DNA from: Thermomucor indicae-seudaticae | Lineage: Eukaryota; Mucoromycota; Mucoromycetes; Mucorales; Lichtheimiaceae | Direction of reading: 5' to 3' | DNA: 64,000 bases | Assembly (NCBI GenBank): GCA_000787465.1 | Contig: JSYX01000033.1 | Span: 1 to 64,000, forward strand | Part shown: positions 1 to 11,659 of the stretch, piece by piece | Layout of the letters: the number at the start of each line of letters is the position of its first letter | Position numbering within the stretch: the stretch's first letter is position 1 | Position numbers and translations under genes: made by a program | The notes under the pieces: model-generated | Told to the model about the DNA's origin: nothing | Seen by the model: the letters and a program-made list of their open reading frames with translations, nothing else | Database searches by the model: none

Positions 1-2450
1 GCAGCCTGGTACAGACCATAGACGACGGCGTACGTGAAGATTTCGCGCAAGTTCCATTGGTCAGGGTAAGGGGAAGGCTTGACACGGTCAGTCGAAATGG
101 TCATGATGGTACCGTCGTTCAAGACAGCGACGATCAGGACAGGGAAAGGAGGGAAGTCATGCTTGAAGGCAAAGCAGAGGATAGAGAAACCGACGACAAC
201 ACGGATCGTGATCGAGCAAGCGTAGATGGCATAGTTGCGCATACGCTGGAAAATCTGACGAGAGCCAATGATAGCTTCGACGATGACAGACAGACCAGGT
301 TCAGTCAAGACGATATCGGCAGCAGAACGAGCAGCATCAGAGGCATCGGCAACGGCAACACCCACGTTGGCCTTGGAAAGAGCAGGGGCATCGTTCACAC
401 CGTCACCAGTCATAGCTGTCATGTGACCAAGGGCCTGGAGACGCTCCACGATTTCGTACTTGTGTTCGGGGTATACACCGGCGAAACCGTCAGCCTGGAG
501 AACCATGTCATCAATGCTCGTGTAGCCAGAGCCAGGAGGAGGACCATCCTTGAGCGTCTTGGACAAGAACATGTTGTCACCCATACCGAGACGACGACCA
601 GTTTCCTTGGCAATAGCAAGTTGGTCACCCGTAATCATCTTGACTTGCACACCCAGCGCAATGGCACGGTCAATGGTTTCCTTGGTGTCAGAACGAGGAG
701 GATCGTAGATGGGAAGCAGACCAATGAGACGGAAGCCCTTGCCTTCGCCTTCGACTTCACCGCTAGGGACTTCATCAACGGCAACAGCCAAGGCGCGGAG
801 ACCACGGCGGGCAAACTCATCAACATCATCATTGAGAGCCTTGATCTGTTCCTCGGTCTTGTCACGAGTGCAGAGGTCCAAGATGGTGTGGGACATACCC
901 TTGGTGACGCGGAGGACAGCACCATCCGAGAGACGACGGTAGGTGATTTCGGTACGCTTGACGACAGGATTGAAGGGCTTGAACTCGAGTTCTTCGATAC
1001 CCTCACGAGCTAGCTTGGGATCAGGCAGAGAGTTGACAATGCAAAAGTCAATGGCATCCTGGTTTTCAGTGCGGGAAGCATAGGCAGCGAAAAGGATGAC
1101 TTCGTCGCCATTGTACTCAGCATAGGTCTTGATCGTAGGCTTGTCGACAATAAGCTTGTTCAAGGTCAGAGTACCGGTCTTGTCAGAGCAAAGAATGGTC
1201 ACAGCGGCCATTTCTTCGATAGCAGTAATACGGGTAACGATGGCCTTGTGCTCAGCCAGTTGCTTGGCACCAATAGCAAGAGTGACAGACAAGACAGTTG
1301 GCCTTAAAACACAAGAGATAAGTATCTATACGGCGCCTAGTTCGCTTGAATAGATGACTTACATGGCGATAGGAATACCACCAATCAGCAAGACCAAGAG
1401 GTTGTCGATACCACGGCGGTAGTTGTAGCGGAAAGCAGCGTACATGACCAGAATTTCGACAACGACGAAGATACCAATACTGACAAGACAGAAATTACCA
1501 ATCTTGGCCAGAATGGTTTGCAAGTGACCAATGTCATCGCCAGCGTCGCCAACCAGCTTGGCAGCACGACCGAAGAAAGTGTTGATACCAGTGCCGGTGA
1601 CGACAGCTTCAGCTTCACCTTGCTTGACAGTCGAACCAGAGAAGACTTCGTCACCAGCTTCTTTGCCGACAGGCAAAGATTCACCAGTCAGTGCAGCCTG
1701 ATCGATCGAAACCGAACCGTGGGCCTAATAAAAGCAGATCATCAAGTTAATTGTCGCGTTCTTTTGATTTGGAGAGGGCCATTGACTTACAGTCAAAAGA
1801 CGACCATCCGCAGGGACAACATCACCAAGCTTAATGCTAATGATGTCACCGGGAACAAGTTCAGCGGCCTCCATGGTCTTCCATTCACCGTCACGCTTGA
1901 CTTTGCATTCAGGAGCAAGGGAGTCCATGAGAGCTTTGACGGCATTACCAGCTTGACGTTCCTCGTAGAAACCGATGAGCGAGTTGGCGAGCAAAAGCAG
2001 AACGATACCGATGAAATCGGGATAATCTGGAGGTCTTCCGTCACCGTTTGCCAGGGCAATGGACACAATAGCAGCTGATTCCATAACCCAAGACAAGGGG
2101 TTCCACATGAAGCTCAAGAACTGCAAGAACGGGTTCTGTTCCTTTTGCTCGAGCTTGTTGGGACCGAACTTTTCGATACGACGAGAAGCTTCATCCGAAG
2201 TAAGACCATTGTTGGTTGTCCTATAGAGGGATCAGTCAGTCAGCCAGCCAGAGATCGGGTTCGGAACAAGTAAGCGAGATACATACTGCAATAATTTCAG
2301 GACTTCTTCAAGCTCCATGGTGGACAGATCAAACTTGTCCTTGTCGTAAAGTTCCTCGACGGTGAGGGTGGTGAGATTACCGCCTGCTGCAGTAGCAGTA
2401 GAGACGGGTGCATCCGCAATGACCTCGACAGTTTCCGTTTTCTCAGCCAT
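1..2450 (-). CDS. PMA1: Plasma-membrane H+-ATPase (P-type, PMA1), 3' end cut by the window
   Basis: P3A-type ATPase that pumps protons out of the cell and drives nutrient symport. The visible exons, in coding order, are 2287-2450, 1791-2220, 1363-1724 and 1-1302. All junctions are GT-AG and in phase, giving about 752 residues; roughly the last 170, including the C-terminal membrane segments and regulatory tail, lie outside the window. Visible motifs are the TGES actuator loop, the phosphorylation site CSDKTGTLT with its catalytic Asp, MITGDQ and the hinge [11 protein letters not shown]. The start at 2450 is the only Met ahead of the acidic N-terminal region. The upstream leader is strongly pyrimidine-rich on the coding strand, as is common for highly expressed fungal genes. 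The reading frame is intact. Identity is very secure. Confidence 0.97.
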
Positions 2451-3927
2451 GATTGGAGGAGAAAGAAAAAGGAGGTGATCGAGAGGTTAAGAGAGAGAGA
2501 GAAAAAAGAGGTAGAAGAAAACGGATAAAGAAGTGTCTATGAAGAAAGAAAGAGCGTAAAGGGAAGGAACAGGGAAGGAATAGAAAGAGAGAAGAAAAGA
2601 GAGAGAAAGGAGGCGGCCGATTTAAATAATCCTCTGGAAGGGGTTCGGGCTAAGCGGCGATGAATTTTGCCTTTCAAGAGGAAACGCAGCACGTTCATGT
2701 ACCACTCACATATGTCAAAGACTAAACCTTTTCCGGTCGCCCTTGACCTTATTTGTACATTTCTTGTCGATCTCAGAGAAGAAAAACAGTAGCCCTTTCC
2801 CCTCTTATTGATTCGTAGGAAAGGGTTCAAACATATGCAGAAAAAAAAAATTTTTTTTACTCGATCACTGATTCGACTGGACCTGTCTCGGATCAAATCT
2901 GCAGTAAGAAAAAAATTACGGGAATAAGCCGAAACCAGCCAGATCGGTTTATCTTTTTGCCCAAATTGAGTTGACTGACCGCCACTATAGATTTTTTATT
3001 CAGCATCAACTACTACTCTTTATCAGAAAAGTAAGGAGGGGAGAGAGAATTTGCAATGGAAATCTAGGAAAAGCACCCCTGTAATGGTGCTTTCCGTTGA
3101 TAATAATTCCACCAAAGAAATCAAAAAGTTTAAACATAGAAATGCAAGAAATAACGTGGACAATTACGTTGCAGAGTCCCTCCCCGCTCAGATAAATTGA
3201 AAGCAAGACTTATCAGTAATCAGTACTACATTCCTTCGATTAGATCATCTCATGAAAGGGAAATGAGGCTTGCAGGGGAGATAAGAAGAACCGTGCACTC
3301 TGCAGAACAGGGCATCTCGGACCGATGCATCTTTTATATGTTTTACTGATTTCGGCTTTTGTACAAAATCCGTCACTTGGTTTCACCTTGAAAAAGACGT
3401 TCCTGTTTTACCAGCTTCTTCCCATTGCCTTGTGTCAGTTTTTTCTCACGATGTAATTTCAGATTTTCTGCCCCGCATCGCCATGGTTTCTCTGTTTTCA
3501 ACATGTAGCGTAATGGATAGTGTGCTTATTTGCCCACCATCACGCTGGGCGACCAATGATCTAATCTGTTCTGTTCGGCGGATTTTCCGTATTCGTAAAA
3601 TTTGTCCTGTCCAATGATGCAAAGGTTAGCGACGGAAGGGTATGAAAGTGACATGGATCTGAAACCCTCCGATCTCTGCTAGGGGATCCATCTATTATAG
3701 AGGCTATTGATATGATACTGGATATGGTGCGCTACAAGAGAAGACTGCCCATTGCCTTTTGGGACATGATAATCTGTTGGGTTGGTAATTGAAAGACCGA
3801 AAAGTGAGAGTGTGGGTTGGACGGCATGATATCCAGAAAAAAGCAAGTCAAACCGCCTTTCTATAAAATGGCCAAAGTGTCGACCTTTTTCTCTCACTTC
3901 TCTTCTTCATTCTTTATCAAAGAAACC
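2451..3927. promoter_or_regulatory. PMA1 leader/promoter and intergenic region
   Basis: There is no convincing gene in these 1.5 kb. From about 2455 to 2620 the plus strand is almost pure purine, so the PMA1 leader is a CT-rich tract. A TATA-like ATTATTTAAAT (coding strand) sits near 2621-2631, about 175 nt before the PMA1 start. An A9T8 tract at 2842-2858 is a likely nucleosome-disfavouring element. Open frames on either strand here are short and have biased, non-protein-like composition. Confidence 0.5.
2842..2858. repeat. A9T8 homopolymer tract
   Basis: Nine A followed by eight T, self-complementary, in the PMA1 upstream region. Confidence 0.8.
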
Positions 3928-4283
3928 ATGCTCCCATTGATTCGATCATCATCATCAGCAGCAGCAGCAGCACGCACTCGTCTCTCTCAGCAGCTATTCA
4001 TCGTTGTTGCCCAGCGGTACCACTCTGCGCAGCCGCCCAAGCAATCTTCTGGTGTAGCTGAAACTAACAGTAATACCAATGAGACGCTGCGGTACTTGGA
4101 TCGCCTCAAGGACTTGGAAATGGAGTTTCAGAGCCAAGGAGAATATGTCTCTGCTGACTTTTGGAAGACTGAACCAGGAAAGCACAATGGATCGTTTGTG
4201 GAGGTAGTCTACTTTGCTGCTATATCTGATACATGAGCTCACTTTCCACTCTTCTTCTTTAGCTGGAAACAAAGGACGAGTAA
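3928..4283 (+). CDS. Small protein with a mitochondrial-type presequence, family unknown
   Basis: Two exons (3928-4203 and 4263-4283) join through a 59-nt GTAGTC...TTTAG intron to give 98 residues. The N-terminus (Met, then Ser/Ala runs with Arg and no acidic residue for about 30 positions, ending near QRYHSAQ) looks like a cleavable mitochondrial presequence. The rest is a short charged helix (YLDRLKDLEMEFQ) and a polar tail ending ETKDE. The Ser/Ala stretch is encoded by CAT/CAG trinucleotide runs (about 3945-3972). Skipping the intron would end the frame at 4236. I do not recognise the family; a small respiratory-chain or 2-oxoacid dehydrogenase accessory subunit is only a guess. It stands alone between PMA1 and the PMP3-like gene. 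Confidence 0.55.
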
Positions 4284-4677
4284 ACGGGAATGCACACTAT
4301 CTCTCGTACCTCTGGCGTTCCTACATATGCAGGCATCATCCCAAACCCCTACTACTTTTCTCCCTTTCCTTCTCTCATATTGTTATACTTTAGCAAGGAA
4401 AGTAAATTTCTCTGACCTTTCCCGAATTTTTCAGGTGATTGCGCATGATTTCTTGCTTTTAGCACATGTCTGTGACAAAAAGAAACAATGGATCTCCATT
4501 ACAGAAAGTCAGGAGATCGTTGTTTTTGTAACTGTTTGATTTATAAGCACTGTACCTTACATTTGAAATAGGATATGTTACAATGAAATATGCAAGAGCG
4601 AGAAGACGAGAAGGCAAATGTGCTCAGCCTTGGTAATCGGCGGATGAAGAGTGAGTGCCAACGAATGTCATCATTGC
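4284..4677. other. Intergenic, nothing recognised
   Basis: AT-rich spacer between two convergent genes, the small mitochondrial-type protein on plus and the PMP3-like gene on minus. It presumably holds both 3' untranslated regions. The only open frame (near 4327-4539) has no recognisable features. Confidence 0.4.
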
Positions 4678-5805
4678 CTATGCAGCAGATACGATCGGTG
4701 GCAGGGAACCATTGTCGCTTATGGAGTTAAGCTCGATAGGGGCTCTCTTGTGGAGGCATTGCACCTCGGATGCGGAAGCCAAACCTCCGCCATCTTCATT
4801 CGGCTTTTCAACTTTTTCCTGGTTATGCACTGTGGTAAACCGTCCACGTAATCGGCATCCCGTGGCAGGGGTGACCGTTCGACACAACGATTGTGTTCGA
4901 AAAGCGACTTGATAACTCCAGCTCGATCGTCAGTCTCAATAATGTACTGCTGCGTGAGCTGGGGAATAGACTTGTCATTGCCGTTTGGTCGTTGTTGTTG
5001 CTGACGCTCATTGCACAGGTTGTCAATGTCGCTTAACGTGAGCTTTTCCCAACCATGTTGTAGCTTGAAACGAGCTAACTGTAACCTTACTTTGAGTGCT
5101 TCGACATACTTTTGGGACCAGAAGAGGACGTAACATCGTCAGTATGCGTGTATGTTGAGAGCATATCCTCAAATACCTTTGCAATATCGATTTCAGATGG
5201 CCAGCAGCGTTGGCTTCTTATATCAAAAGCACTCGCATCCTCCAACATGCTGACCGCTGGAAGAGAAAAGCAATAGAAAATTTGAAACGAAACCACGGAA
5301 ATACACTATTATTCAGCGCGTCACAGTGTTGATGCTTAAAATGCATCTTTTTAATAATCTGCTTGCTTGAATTTGCACAAACCAATATAACAGACTATGT
5401 TAAAAGTTTATCCTGGATATCAAATACATGAAGTTACTTTGGTATTCCACTACACTCAACTAAAGTGCATACCAGTGTTCGTGGCGCCATAAACAACACG
5501 ACTAGGTTCGTCGCCCGGCACAGCATGGTAATGCAAACCTCCTCGTTCAAGATCTTCGAAATTGTCGTTATATTTATGCACAATGTAAAATGCATGTACA
5601 ATTCCCGGAACTAGTATCCACATTCCTAATCAACCGAAGACTTACGCTGAAAATGCCAAGCAAACATAAACTTACCGGCACCTAAAGCCCATAAGCAGAT
5701 GTTGATCAGAAAGTCAATGCCACAACCACATTTGACAAGTACAGCCAATGGCGGAAAGAAAAACGCAATAACGAACAGAGCAATGTCTCTTCCAGAGTAA
5801 GGCAT
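4678..5805 (-). CDS. PMP3/SNA-type membrane proteolipid, possible C-terminal extension
   Basis: Exon 1 (5676-5805) and exon 2 (5473-5625) encode a clear UPF0057/PMP3 domain: two hydrophobic segments around the hallmark CGCGIDFLINIC, then PGIVHAFYIVHKY. Family members are tiny plasma-membrane or vacuolar proteolipids that affect membrane potential and salt tolerance. Reading on past exon 2 hits a stop after five residues (about 100 aa, normal for PMP3). Alternatively, a 216-nt intron leads to in-phase exons 5091-5256 and, through a 59-nt intron, to 5031 and below. That would give a hydrophilic tail of 100-150 residues ending at 4719 or, with one more intron, at 4678. The tail matches no family I know, and its last splice is uncertain. 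The domain is secure; the 3' structure is not. Confidence 0.7.
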
Positions 5806-5892
5806 CGCTCAATACAGGTTAAAGAGAGGACAACTTAAGATGTTGCACACGCGGTTTTGCTGAGGCAAATTTTTATTTTATTCGTCGTTTGT

Positions 5893-7229
5893 TTAGACGG
5901 ATTCCAAAACAGGAGGCTCAACGAAGTCCTTGGACACCTTGGTGCCAACATCAGATTCGCCGGCAGCACCAGCACCACCGTGAAGAGCCAGCAAGGCCGA
6001 AACATCGAACTTGGGAGACTTCAAGATCTTGACCTTGCGAATGTAAGTGTTCTGCAAGGGGTAAATGCTCTGGCAAGCCTTCTCGATGCGAACAGCAATG
6101 GCATCCTGAGCAGTACCAGAAGCAGAGCTGGTCAACTTGGTAACCAGTTCCTTCAGGTCGCAGGAAACAGCCTCCTCAGTCATGATGTCAAACATCTTTT
6201 TGCGGATCTGACGAATCTGCGAAGTCTGAGCATAGGTCGTCTTCTTGATCTGGTTGCGACGACGAGCAGTGAATGCAATGGCAAACAGACGGACAAGGTA
6301 ACCATCGGTGGTCTTGACATCAACGAAGGCTTCGATAAGACTCTATATTATATATCATTAATTCCCTCTTTTAACCACGACGATGACGCAGCTTCATAAC
6401 TACAAACCTGCCACTTCTTGACCATGGAACGGAGCTTGTCTGAAGTCATGTCCATGCCGTGGAAGTTGGTAAGGCAGTTCTTGCCCTGAACTTCATCCAC
6501 TCGCAGCTTGATCTTGCGGAAAGCACGGGCTTCGTCCTTGGACAGATCACCAAGGGAAACCTCAATGACACGTCCATTCAACGAATCGTTGGCATTGCCT
6601 AATTACCGAATCAATCCCGTAATTCCAACCGCGTCTGTCCGCTTCGTTCTCACTTACGCAAACCCTGGGTACGGTTGACCAAGGTCTTGCCGACCTGGCG
6701 CACCTCGAACATGGAGGGAGCCTTGATGTCATACCAATCCTTGCGGGTGAAGGGATCAACACTAGAAATATTCCCAAGTCCAGGTTATTTTCGAAAACCA
6801 TATAATCGCTGCCCTTTCTCCACTCCCGAATGTCGCAATAAATGTCGTCCCCGCGAAATGTGACGAAAGGCTGCTGTTATGTGCGTGTATGTGTGTGACC
6901 GAACGGACGATCGACCAACAGGTGACGACGAATAACAAGAAAATAGCCCTTTCTTTCGAAATTCAATTAAGTTGGAAAAAAGAAACACTTACACCTTCTT
7001 CTTCAAACCCTTCTTTCCTTTGCTAAGACGTCTAATGGGGCGCACATGGAAAGGGTTAGCAGATGATTAGCATGCGCCAACCGCCCATAAAAATTTCATC
7101 CGGCTTACTTGTTCTTGCCAACAGCTACACGGTAAAACAGCGAAAAAAGGAAGGTTAATATCGGGTTCCTGTAGTTTTGCTACAGATAGACAGATGGATG
7201 GGTGGATGGATGCACTTCTACGTACCCAT
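5893..7229 (-). CDS. RPS1: 40S ribosomal protein eS1 (S3a/RPS1)
   Basis: Small-subunit ribosomal protein, 267 residues from six exons: 7226-7229, 7109-7124, 6993-7031, 6658-6761, 6408-6598 and 5893-6342. The first coding exon is only ATGG (4 nt) and the second 16 nt; together they give MAVGKNK, the conserved eS1 start. The Lys-rich N-terminus, the [15 protein letters not shown] block and the later [20 protein letters not shown] block are diagnostic. All junctions are GT-AG and in phase. Very early introns are typical of fungal ribosomal protein genes. A GGAT-type tetranucleotide run lies in intron 1 (about 7190-7212). It sits head to tail behind GAR transformylase on the same strand. Confidence 0.95.
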
Positions 7230-7356
7230 ATTGGACGAGTGGATATCTGAAAAGGAAGGATCCCTGGTGGTCAGGTCGTCTCTGCCATAACGGCCGGGCA
7301 CCCGCACAGCCGGCCACACAAAAAATGAAACCCAGCCAAGTAACATGCGAATGCGT

Positions 7357-7980
7357 TTATTGAGATTGCATTAACTCGCCCAAGAACTTTTGAGCCCCTT
7401 CAACAATGATTTTATGCTCTACACTATGCATCCTTTCTTCCAGTGTCTCGAGTGTATCTTCTGGGTAAATCGGAACCTCTCGTTGCAATATGACTTCACC
7501 GCGATCCACGTCAGCAATGACTTTGTGTACCATCACGCCCGTATGCTTAATTTTGCCTTGTTGATAGGCCTCGAAGGCGCGTTCAATGGCATGTGCACCG
7601 TCAAACTGACCAGGCAGTGCTGGATGCAAGTTCATGACGTTATTTTTCGGGAAATAGGCGAGGAATTCCGGTGACAGGATATGCATAAAGCCGGCCAAGA
7701 TAACCAGATCCGGCTGATACTCTTCGCTAAGGGTTTTGGCAAGGTGAATGTCAAAATCCACACGTGTCTTGCCAGCGTCTCTGAACTGTTTCAGGGAAAA
7801 TGTTCGTGTGGGGATGCCTGCCTTGGCTGCTCTCTCCAGTCCGTACGCGGCTTTGCGATTGGAGCCCACCACGACAATCCTGGCTCGCAGTGCGCCGCTC
7901 TGTGTCGCGTCAATGAGTGCTTGAAGATTGGAGCCAGAGCCGGAAATTAGGACGGCAATGGTCGGTAATTGGGATGTCAT
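7357..7980 (-). CDS. ADE8: Phosphoribosylglycinamide formyltransferase (GAR transformylase)
   Basis: Intronless, 207 residues, the normal size for the monofunctional enzyme. It transfers the formyl group of 10-formyltetrahydrofolate to GAR, the third step of de novo purine synthesis, in the cytosol. The N-terminal phosphate-binding loop ISGSGSNLQAL is present, as are the catalytic Asn and His in NLHPALPG and the catalytic Asp in DVDRG. The start at 7980 gives a short polar leader before the first beta strand, as in other members. In animals this activity is fused to GARS/AIRS; a separate gene fits fungi. The absence of introns is unusual among its neighbours. Confidence 0.95.
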   Translation of the reverse strand: MTSQLPTIAVLISGSGSNLQALIDATQSGALRARIVVVGSNRKAAYGLERAAKAGIPTRTFSLKQFRDAGKTRVDFDIHLAKTLSEEYQPDLVILAGFMHILSPEFLAYFPKNNVMNLHPALPGQFDGAHAIERAFEAYQQGKIKHTGVMVHKVIADVDRGEVILQREVPIYPEDTLETLEERMHSVEHKIIVEGAQKFLGELMQSQ

Positions 7981-9152
7981 GGCAGGAATGTTAGGAGTGT
8001 GCGGGTAGCTAGTGTACGTTAATCAAATCAGTGGCTTTTGCCCTCACTCAGTATCAGATCAAGCATCTCCGCCCTGATTGTAAGGACTGGCTTATCGACT
8101 TTTTGTTGACAATTGGTCTCAATCGTGTGAAGACGGATAGTAAATGCGCTACGTAAATCGCCGTCTTCTCTCTTTCCAAGTTTGATCGGCATTGACATCG
8201 CTTGTTGTGCCTTAAACCACATTGTGTTTTGTCTACCCCTTGGGACGAAGCTTTAAGCCTCTCTTTGAAGCTCAACGCTTGTTGAACTGCGTCCCGTCAA
8301 TCGTCTGTCTCGGTTTTCAACGAGCAAACCGAGCGAAGTCAGATTCAGGCGTTCATAAACATCGTTGCTATTTCTTTTCTGACTTCCAAGGTCCATCCAT
8401 CTAGGCGAACCTATGTTCCCGGACAACAATTCTGTAAAAACATTATGATTTAACTACAGACTTTTTGCATGTCTCAGAAATATACACCAGCGATAATATC
8501 GTAATTGGGCGTGCGATCACATTATCCCGAGCGTGCACATTTTGCTGCTTTTAATCCCGGGAAGTGGGTAACTGTAAAAGAACTACCAAAACTATGGTGC
8601 AAGGTTACATTTGCTACTTGCATTCAAGGAGGACAAGCTGCCGTGCTTATACGAACTCACTTCGTTCATCGCGTTCCAGCACCGAATTTTTATTAATCCA
8701 TTTGCGCTTTGTCTGATCTCTGTAGCATATTTGGTCACTTCGCATACGAAGACTTTAACTACGAATGAAAAATGACGTGCGTAAGACTTTGAATAATTGT
8801 GAGACAGGAGAAGCATACGCGTAATGTGATACATGGAAAGACGCAATCCTCTTATGTCATGCTGCGCCATACTGCGATACCTAACCGGATGGCTTTCGCG
8901 CGAAAGCCATATAGCATAGCACAAGGTCATGCATGGGATCACCTAGATCATAGCGCTCAGCCGTTTCGTGACTTTCGTAAGTGGGGTCTTTTTGGGCAAG
9001 TCTGACAGACACATCACCGAAGCGCGACCATGGCCGGGTGCGACATGCGCCTCAGCGTTACTTTGAAGCGGTCTCACGACTCTATAAAAGCAGACCGAAA
9101 AAACCGCGGCAAGACCCATCACCGCCTCTTCTTCTTTTGTCGAAAAGGAAAC
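7981..9152. other. Intergenic, no gene recognised
   Basis: About 1.17 kb between divergent transcripts (ADE8 on minus, the small secreted protein on plus). Open frames on both strands are short and carry no motif. A TATA box is listed separately. Nothing else is recognisable. Confidence 0.4.
9083..9090 (+). promoter_or_regulatory. TATA box of the small secreted protein
   Basis: TATAAAAG lies 63 nt before the start codon at 9153, a good fungal core-promoter distance. Confidence 0.6.
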
Positions 9153-9528
9153 ATGCAGTTGTCATTAAAGAACATTATCATCTTTGCTTTCATGTAAGTC
9201 GAGCGTTTGGAGAATGTTTTCGGCCGCAAAGTTGATTCCCCCTTTTTTTGCTACGAGTCTTGCCATGACAATGTGCGTGGCTGATGCTTTCAAGCTCCAA
9301 GTGTACGGTGAATGCGGTTACTACAGCATCAAGGACACCAAGTCCACGACCGGTATCTTGAATACGTCTGGCAAGTCTTCCCATTGGTACAGCGACTATG
9401 GCGATTATTGCTTCTTGGTCTCCAAGAACGATGGCTCTGCCTACACTTATTGCGGTGATCATTCTACGAAATGCAGCACCATTGGCTTCAATGGTTTTTG
9501 TATCTACAACTCTAACGGCCACTGCTAA
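9153..9528 (+). CDS. Small secreted cysteine-rich protein
   Basis: Two exons, 9153-9193 and 9258-9528, are joined by a 64-nt intron inside the signal peptide. The 103-residue product starts with Met, a Lys and a hydrophobic run (IIIFAFILAMTMCVADA), a textbook signal peptide probably cut after ADA. The mature part of about 80 residues is rich in Gly, Ser and Tyr and has six cysteines (in GECG, DYCF, YCGD, TKCS, GFCI and the final GHC), enough for three disulfides. No known domain is obvious. A strong TATA box precedes it. Such proteins in fungi include structural wall proteins, antimicrobial peptides and candidate effectors; nothing here decides among these. It is convergent with PDC, with 109 nt between stop codons. 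Confidence 0.85.
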
Positions 9529-9637
9529 ACAAAAAAATCATTGCTTTCTTTCGTCAATAGCTATGTAATAAACCTTTGTTCACATAGCAGAAAATTGTTT
9601 ATTGGGCAAAATAGAATGGTTGGTAGAATTAGGTATT

Positions 9638-11659
9638 TCAGCGGTTCTCTGAGGTCTCCACCTGCAGCAACAACTCTCTTGGTGCATCAAAGCGTGGCAT
9701 GATGACTTCCAAAAAGTGAATCTTGCTCTTCTGCTTCGAGATTTCAGCCATTGCCTTTTCAAAGTCTGTGCGAGTCGAAACCTTGCCAGTAAATCCGATT
9801 TTTGCTGCTTCCGGTCTCTTTGTATTGTGTTCAAGATGGCCGCCCATGTAGTCCAGTGTATCCGCATATTTCCACATCTGAAAGTTGTTATAGTCACGGT
9901 GACGGCCGTGGATAAGCTTCTCAATGAGGTAGCCATCGTTGTTGAGGAGGAAAATGACAGGCGTCAGTCCTTTATGAAGCATGACAGAGACTTCTTGAGC
10001 CGTCATCTGGAAAGAGCCGTCGCCGACGAAGAGGTAGACACGGCGGTTACGGTCAGCTATCGCAGCACCCATTGCACTACCCACAGAGTAGCCAATAGAT
10101 CCCCTAATAACAATACATCAGACTCTTTGGTCAGCAAAAGAAATAGTTATGCTTGACCGGCTCGGAATTCGTAGCATATACTCACCAGAGGACTTGGGTA
10201 ATAAAGGTCGAGTCTTTCGGTGCATGCATATTGAACACGCCAAACTCTGCTGTACCCGTCTCCGCAACAATGATAGCACCGGGATCCATGTAATCCGTGA
10301 CCTTATTCCAAAAGTAATTGTGGGTGATTTCGGCTCCACTTTCGATCGGTCTCACGCTAGGCTTTGGACCGAGGTCAAAGGTACGCGGGTTTTTCGGGAG
10401 ATGATCAATCAGCAAGGGCAAAAACTCATTCATGCCCACTTTTTCAAACGTTGCGTGATACACCATCGTTCCATACGTGTGGAACGCAATGATCTTGTCC
10501 TGGTCCAGGTTATAAGAGAAGCCACCCGTATTGAAATCGGACTGCAAGCTACCAACTTCAAGAATCAAGTCGGCTTTCTTCACTTCTTCTGCAATTTGCT
10601 GAAGCGACACTGAGCCAGCGTAGCAACCCCGGAATGCCGGTGCGGTTTCGTCGACGGCACCCTTGCCCATCGGCGCCACATACGTCGGAAATCCGGTTCT
10701 TTCCATGAGCCTCCTGACGTCCTTTTGAGCATTATTGCGGAGCGCACACGCATCCACCATGATAATAGGATGCTTTGCTTTTTCAATTTCAGCTAGCACA
10801 AACTTGAGTGCAGCTTGCTGACTCTTTTCAGGGTTCTTTGGTGGTTCGATCTTGAGAGGCTGGATTTCGCTCACTTCCACCTCGTGATTAACCACGTCGA
10901 TAGGCAGACCAATGTACACTAAACCGCGAGACTGACATAAGTAAATGCAGATGAAATCATTCTGACGTATCCATCGTTCTTTACCGGGTCGTCTGCGCAA
11001 AACGCATTCCCTCAAAACGCGGTCGATTTCTTGCAACGTAGTCAATGGCGAAGTCAGATTAAGATGTGTATTTGCGACTGTAATCATTGCAAACATTTCT
11101 TGAAATACGCGATAGTTGCCATTTCCTAGCGTGTGATGAAGAAGGGCTCCGGCTGCTTGGGACTTTGTGTTGGGTGTACCGACAATGTGTACCACTGAAA
11201 CCATTTCCGAAAAGGAGCCCGCTGTACCGTTGGCAGCTGATAGTTCGCCGACACCAAACGTTGTAACAAGAGCCTGTAAACGTTTTTAATTGTGGTCTGG
11301 AAACAGCAAAACCCCAGTTTCAAGTATCGTACACCAACACCCTTGATGCGTGCATAACCATCCGCCGCATACGAAGCATTCAGTTCATTGGCATTATTTC
11401 CCCAGTTAAGTTCCTTGTCATCTATAGAGTTTCTTAGTCGTTTATACGCTAAAGCAGCAGCTGTAGTCTGATAGAACCTTCAATGAGGTCGAGAAAAGGC
11501 TATTATCATTCGATGATGTGAGAAAGCTGTCCGTAAAGAACAATATCCATCGTCAATTACCATATTATAGTCACCGGGAACACCAAAAATGGTGTCGACG
11601 CCGATCTCCTTGAGTCTACGCAAAAGATATTTGCCAACTGTGATCGTCTGCTCAGGCAT
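9638..11659 (-). CDS. PDC1: Pyruvate decarboxylase
   Basis: Thiamine-diphosphate enzyme that converts pyruvate to acetaldehyde and CO2 in fermentation. Six exons (11561-11659, 11478-11499, 11333-11421, 10985-11273, 10186-10918, 9638-10103) join in phase to 565 residues, the usual length. Markers are the N-terminal GVPGDYN, the catalytic Glu in NELNASYAADGYARIKG, the His pair in LHHTLGNG, and the ThDP/Mg motif GDGSFQMTAQEVS ending in NNDGY. Exon 2 is only 22 nt, and the exon 3 donor is a less common GTACGA. With the sugar transporter (41661-43242) it suggests an organism able to ferment. Confidence 0.96.

Noticed and set aside
9190..9522. 110-codon antisense frame over the secreted protein
   Set aside because: Shadow of a short gene with a signal peptide, TATA box and sensible intron on the other strand.
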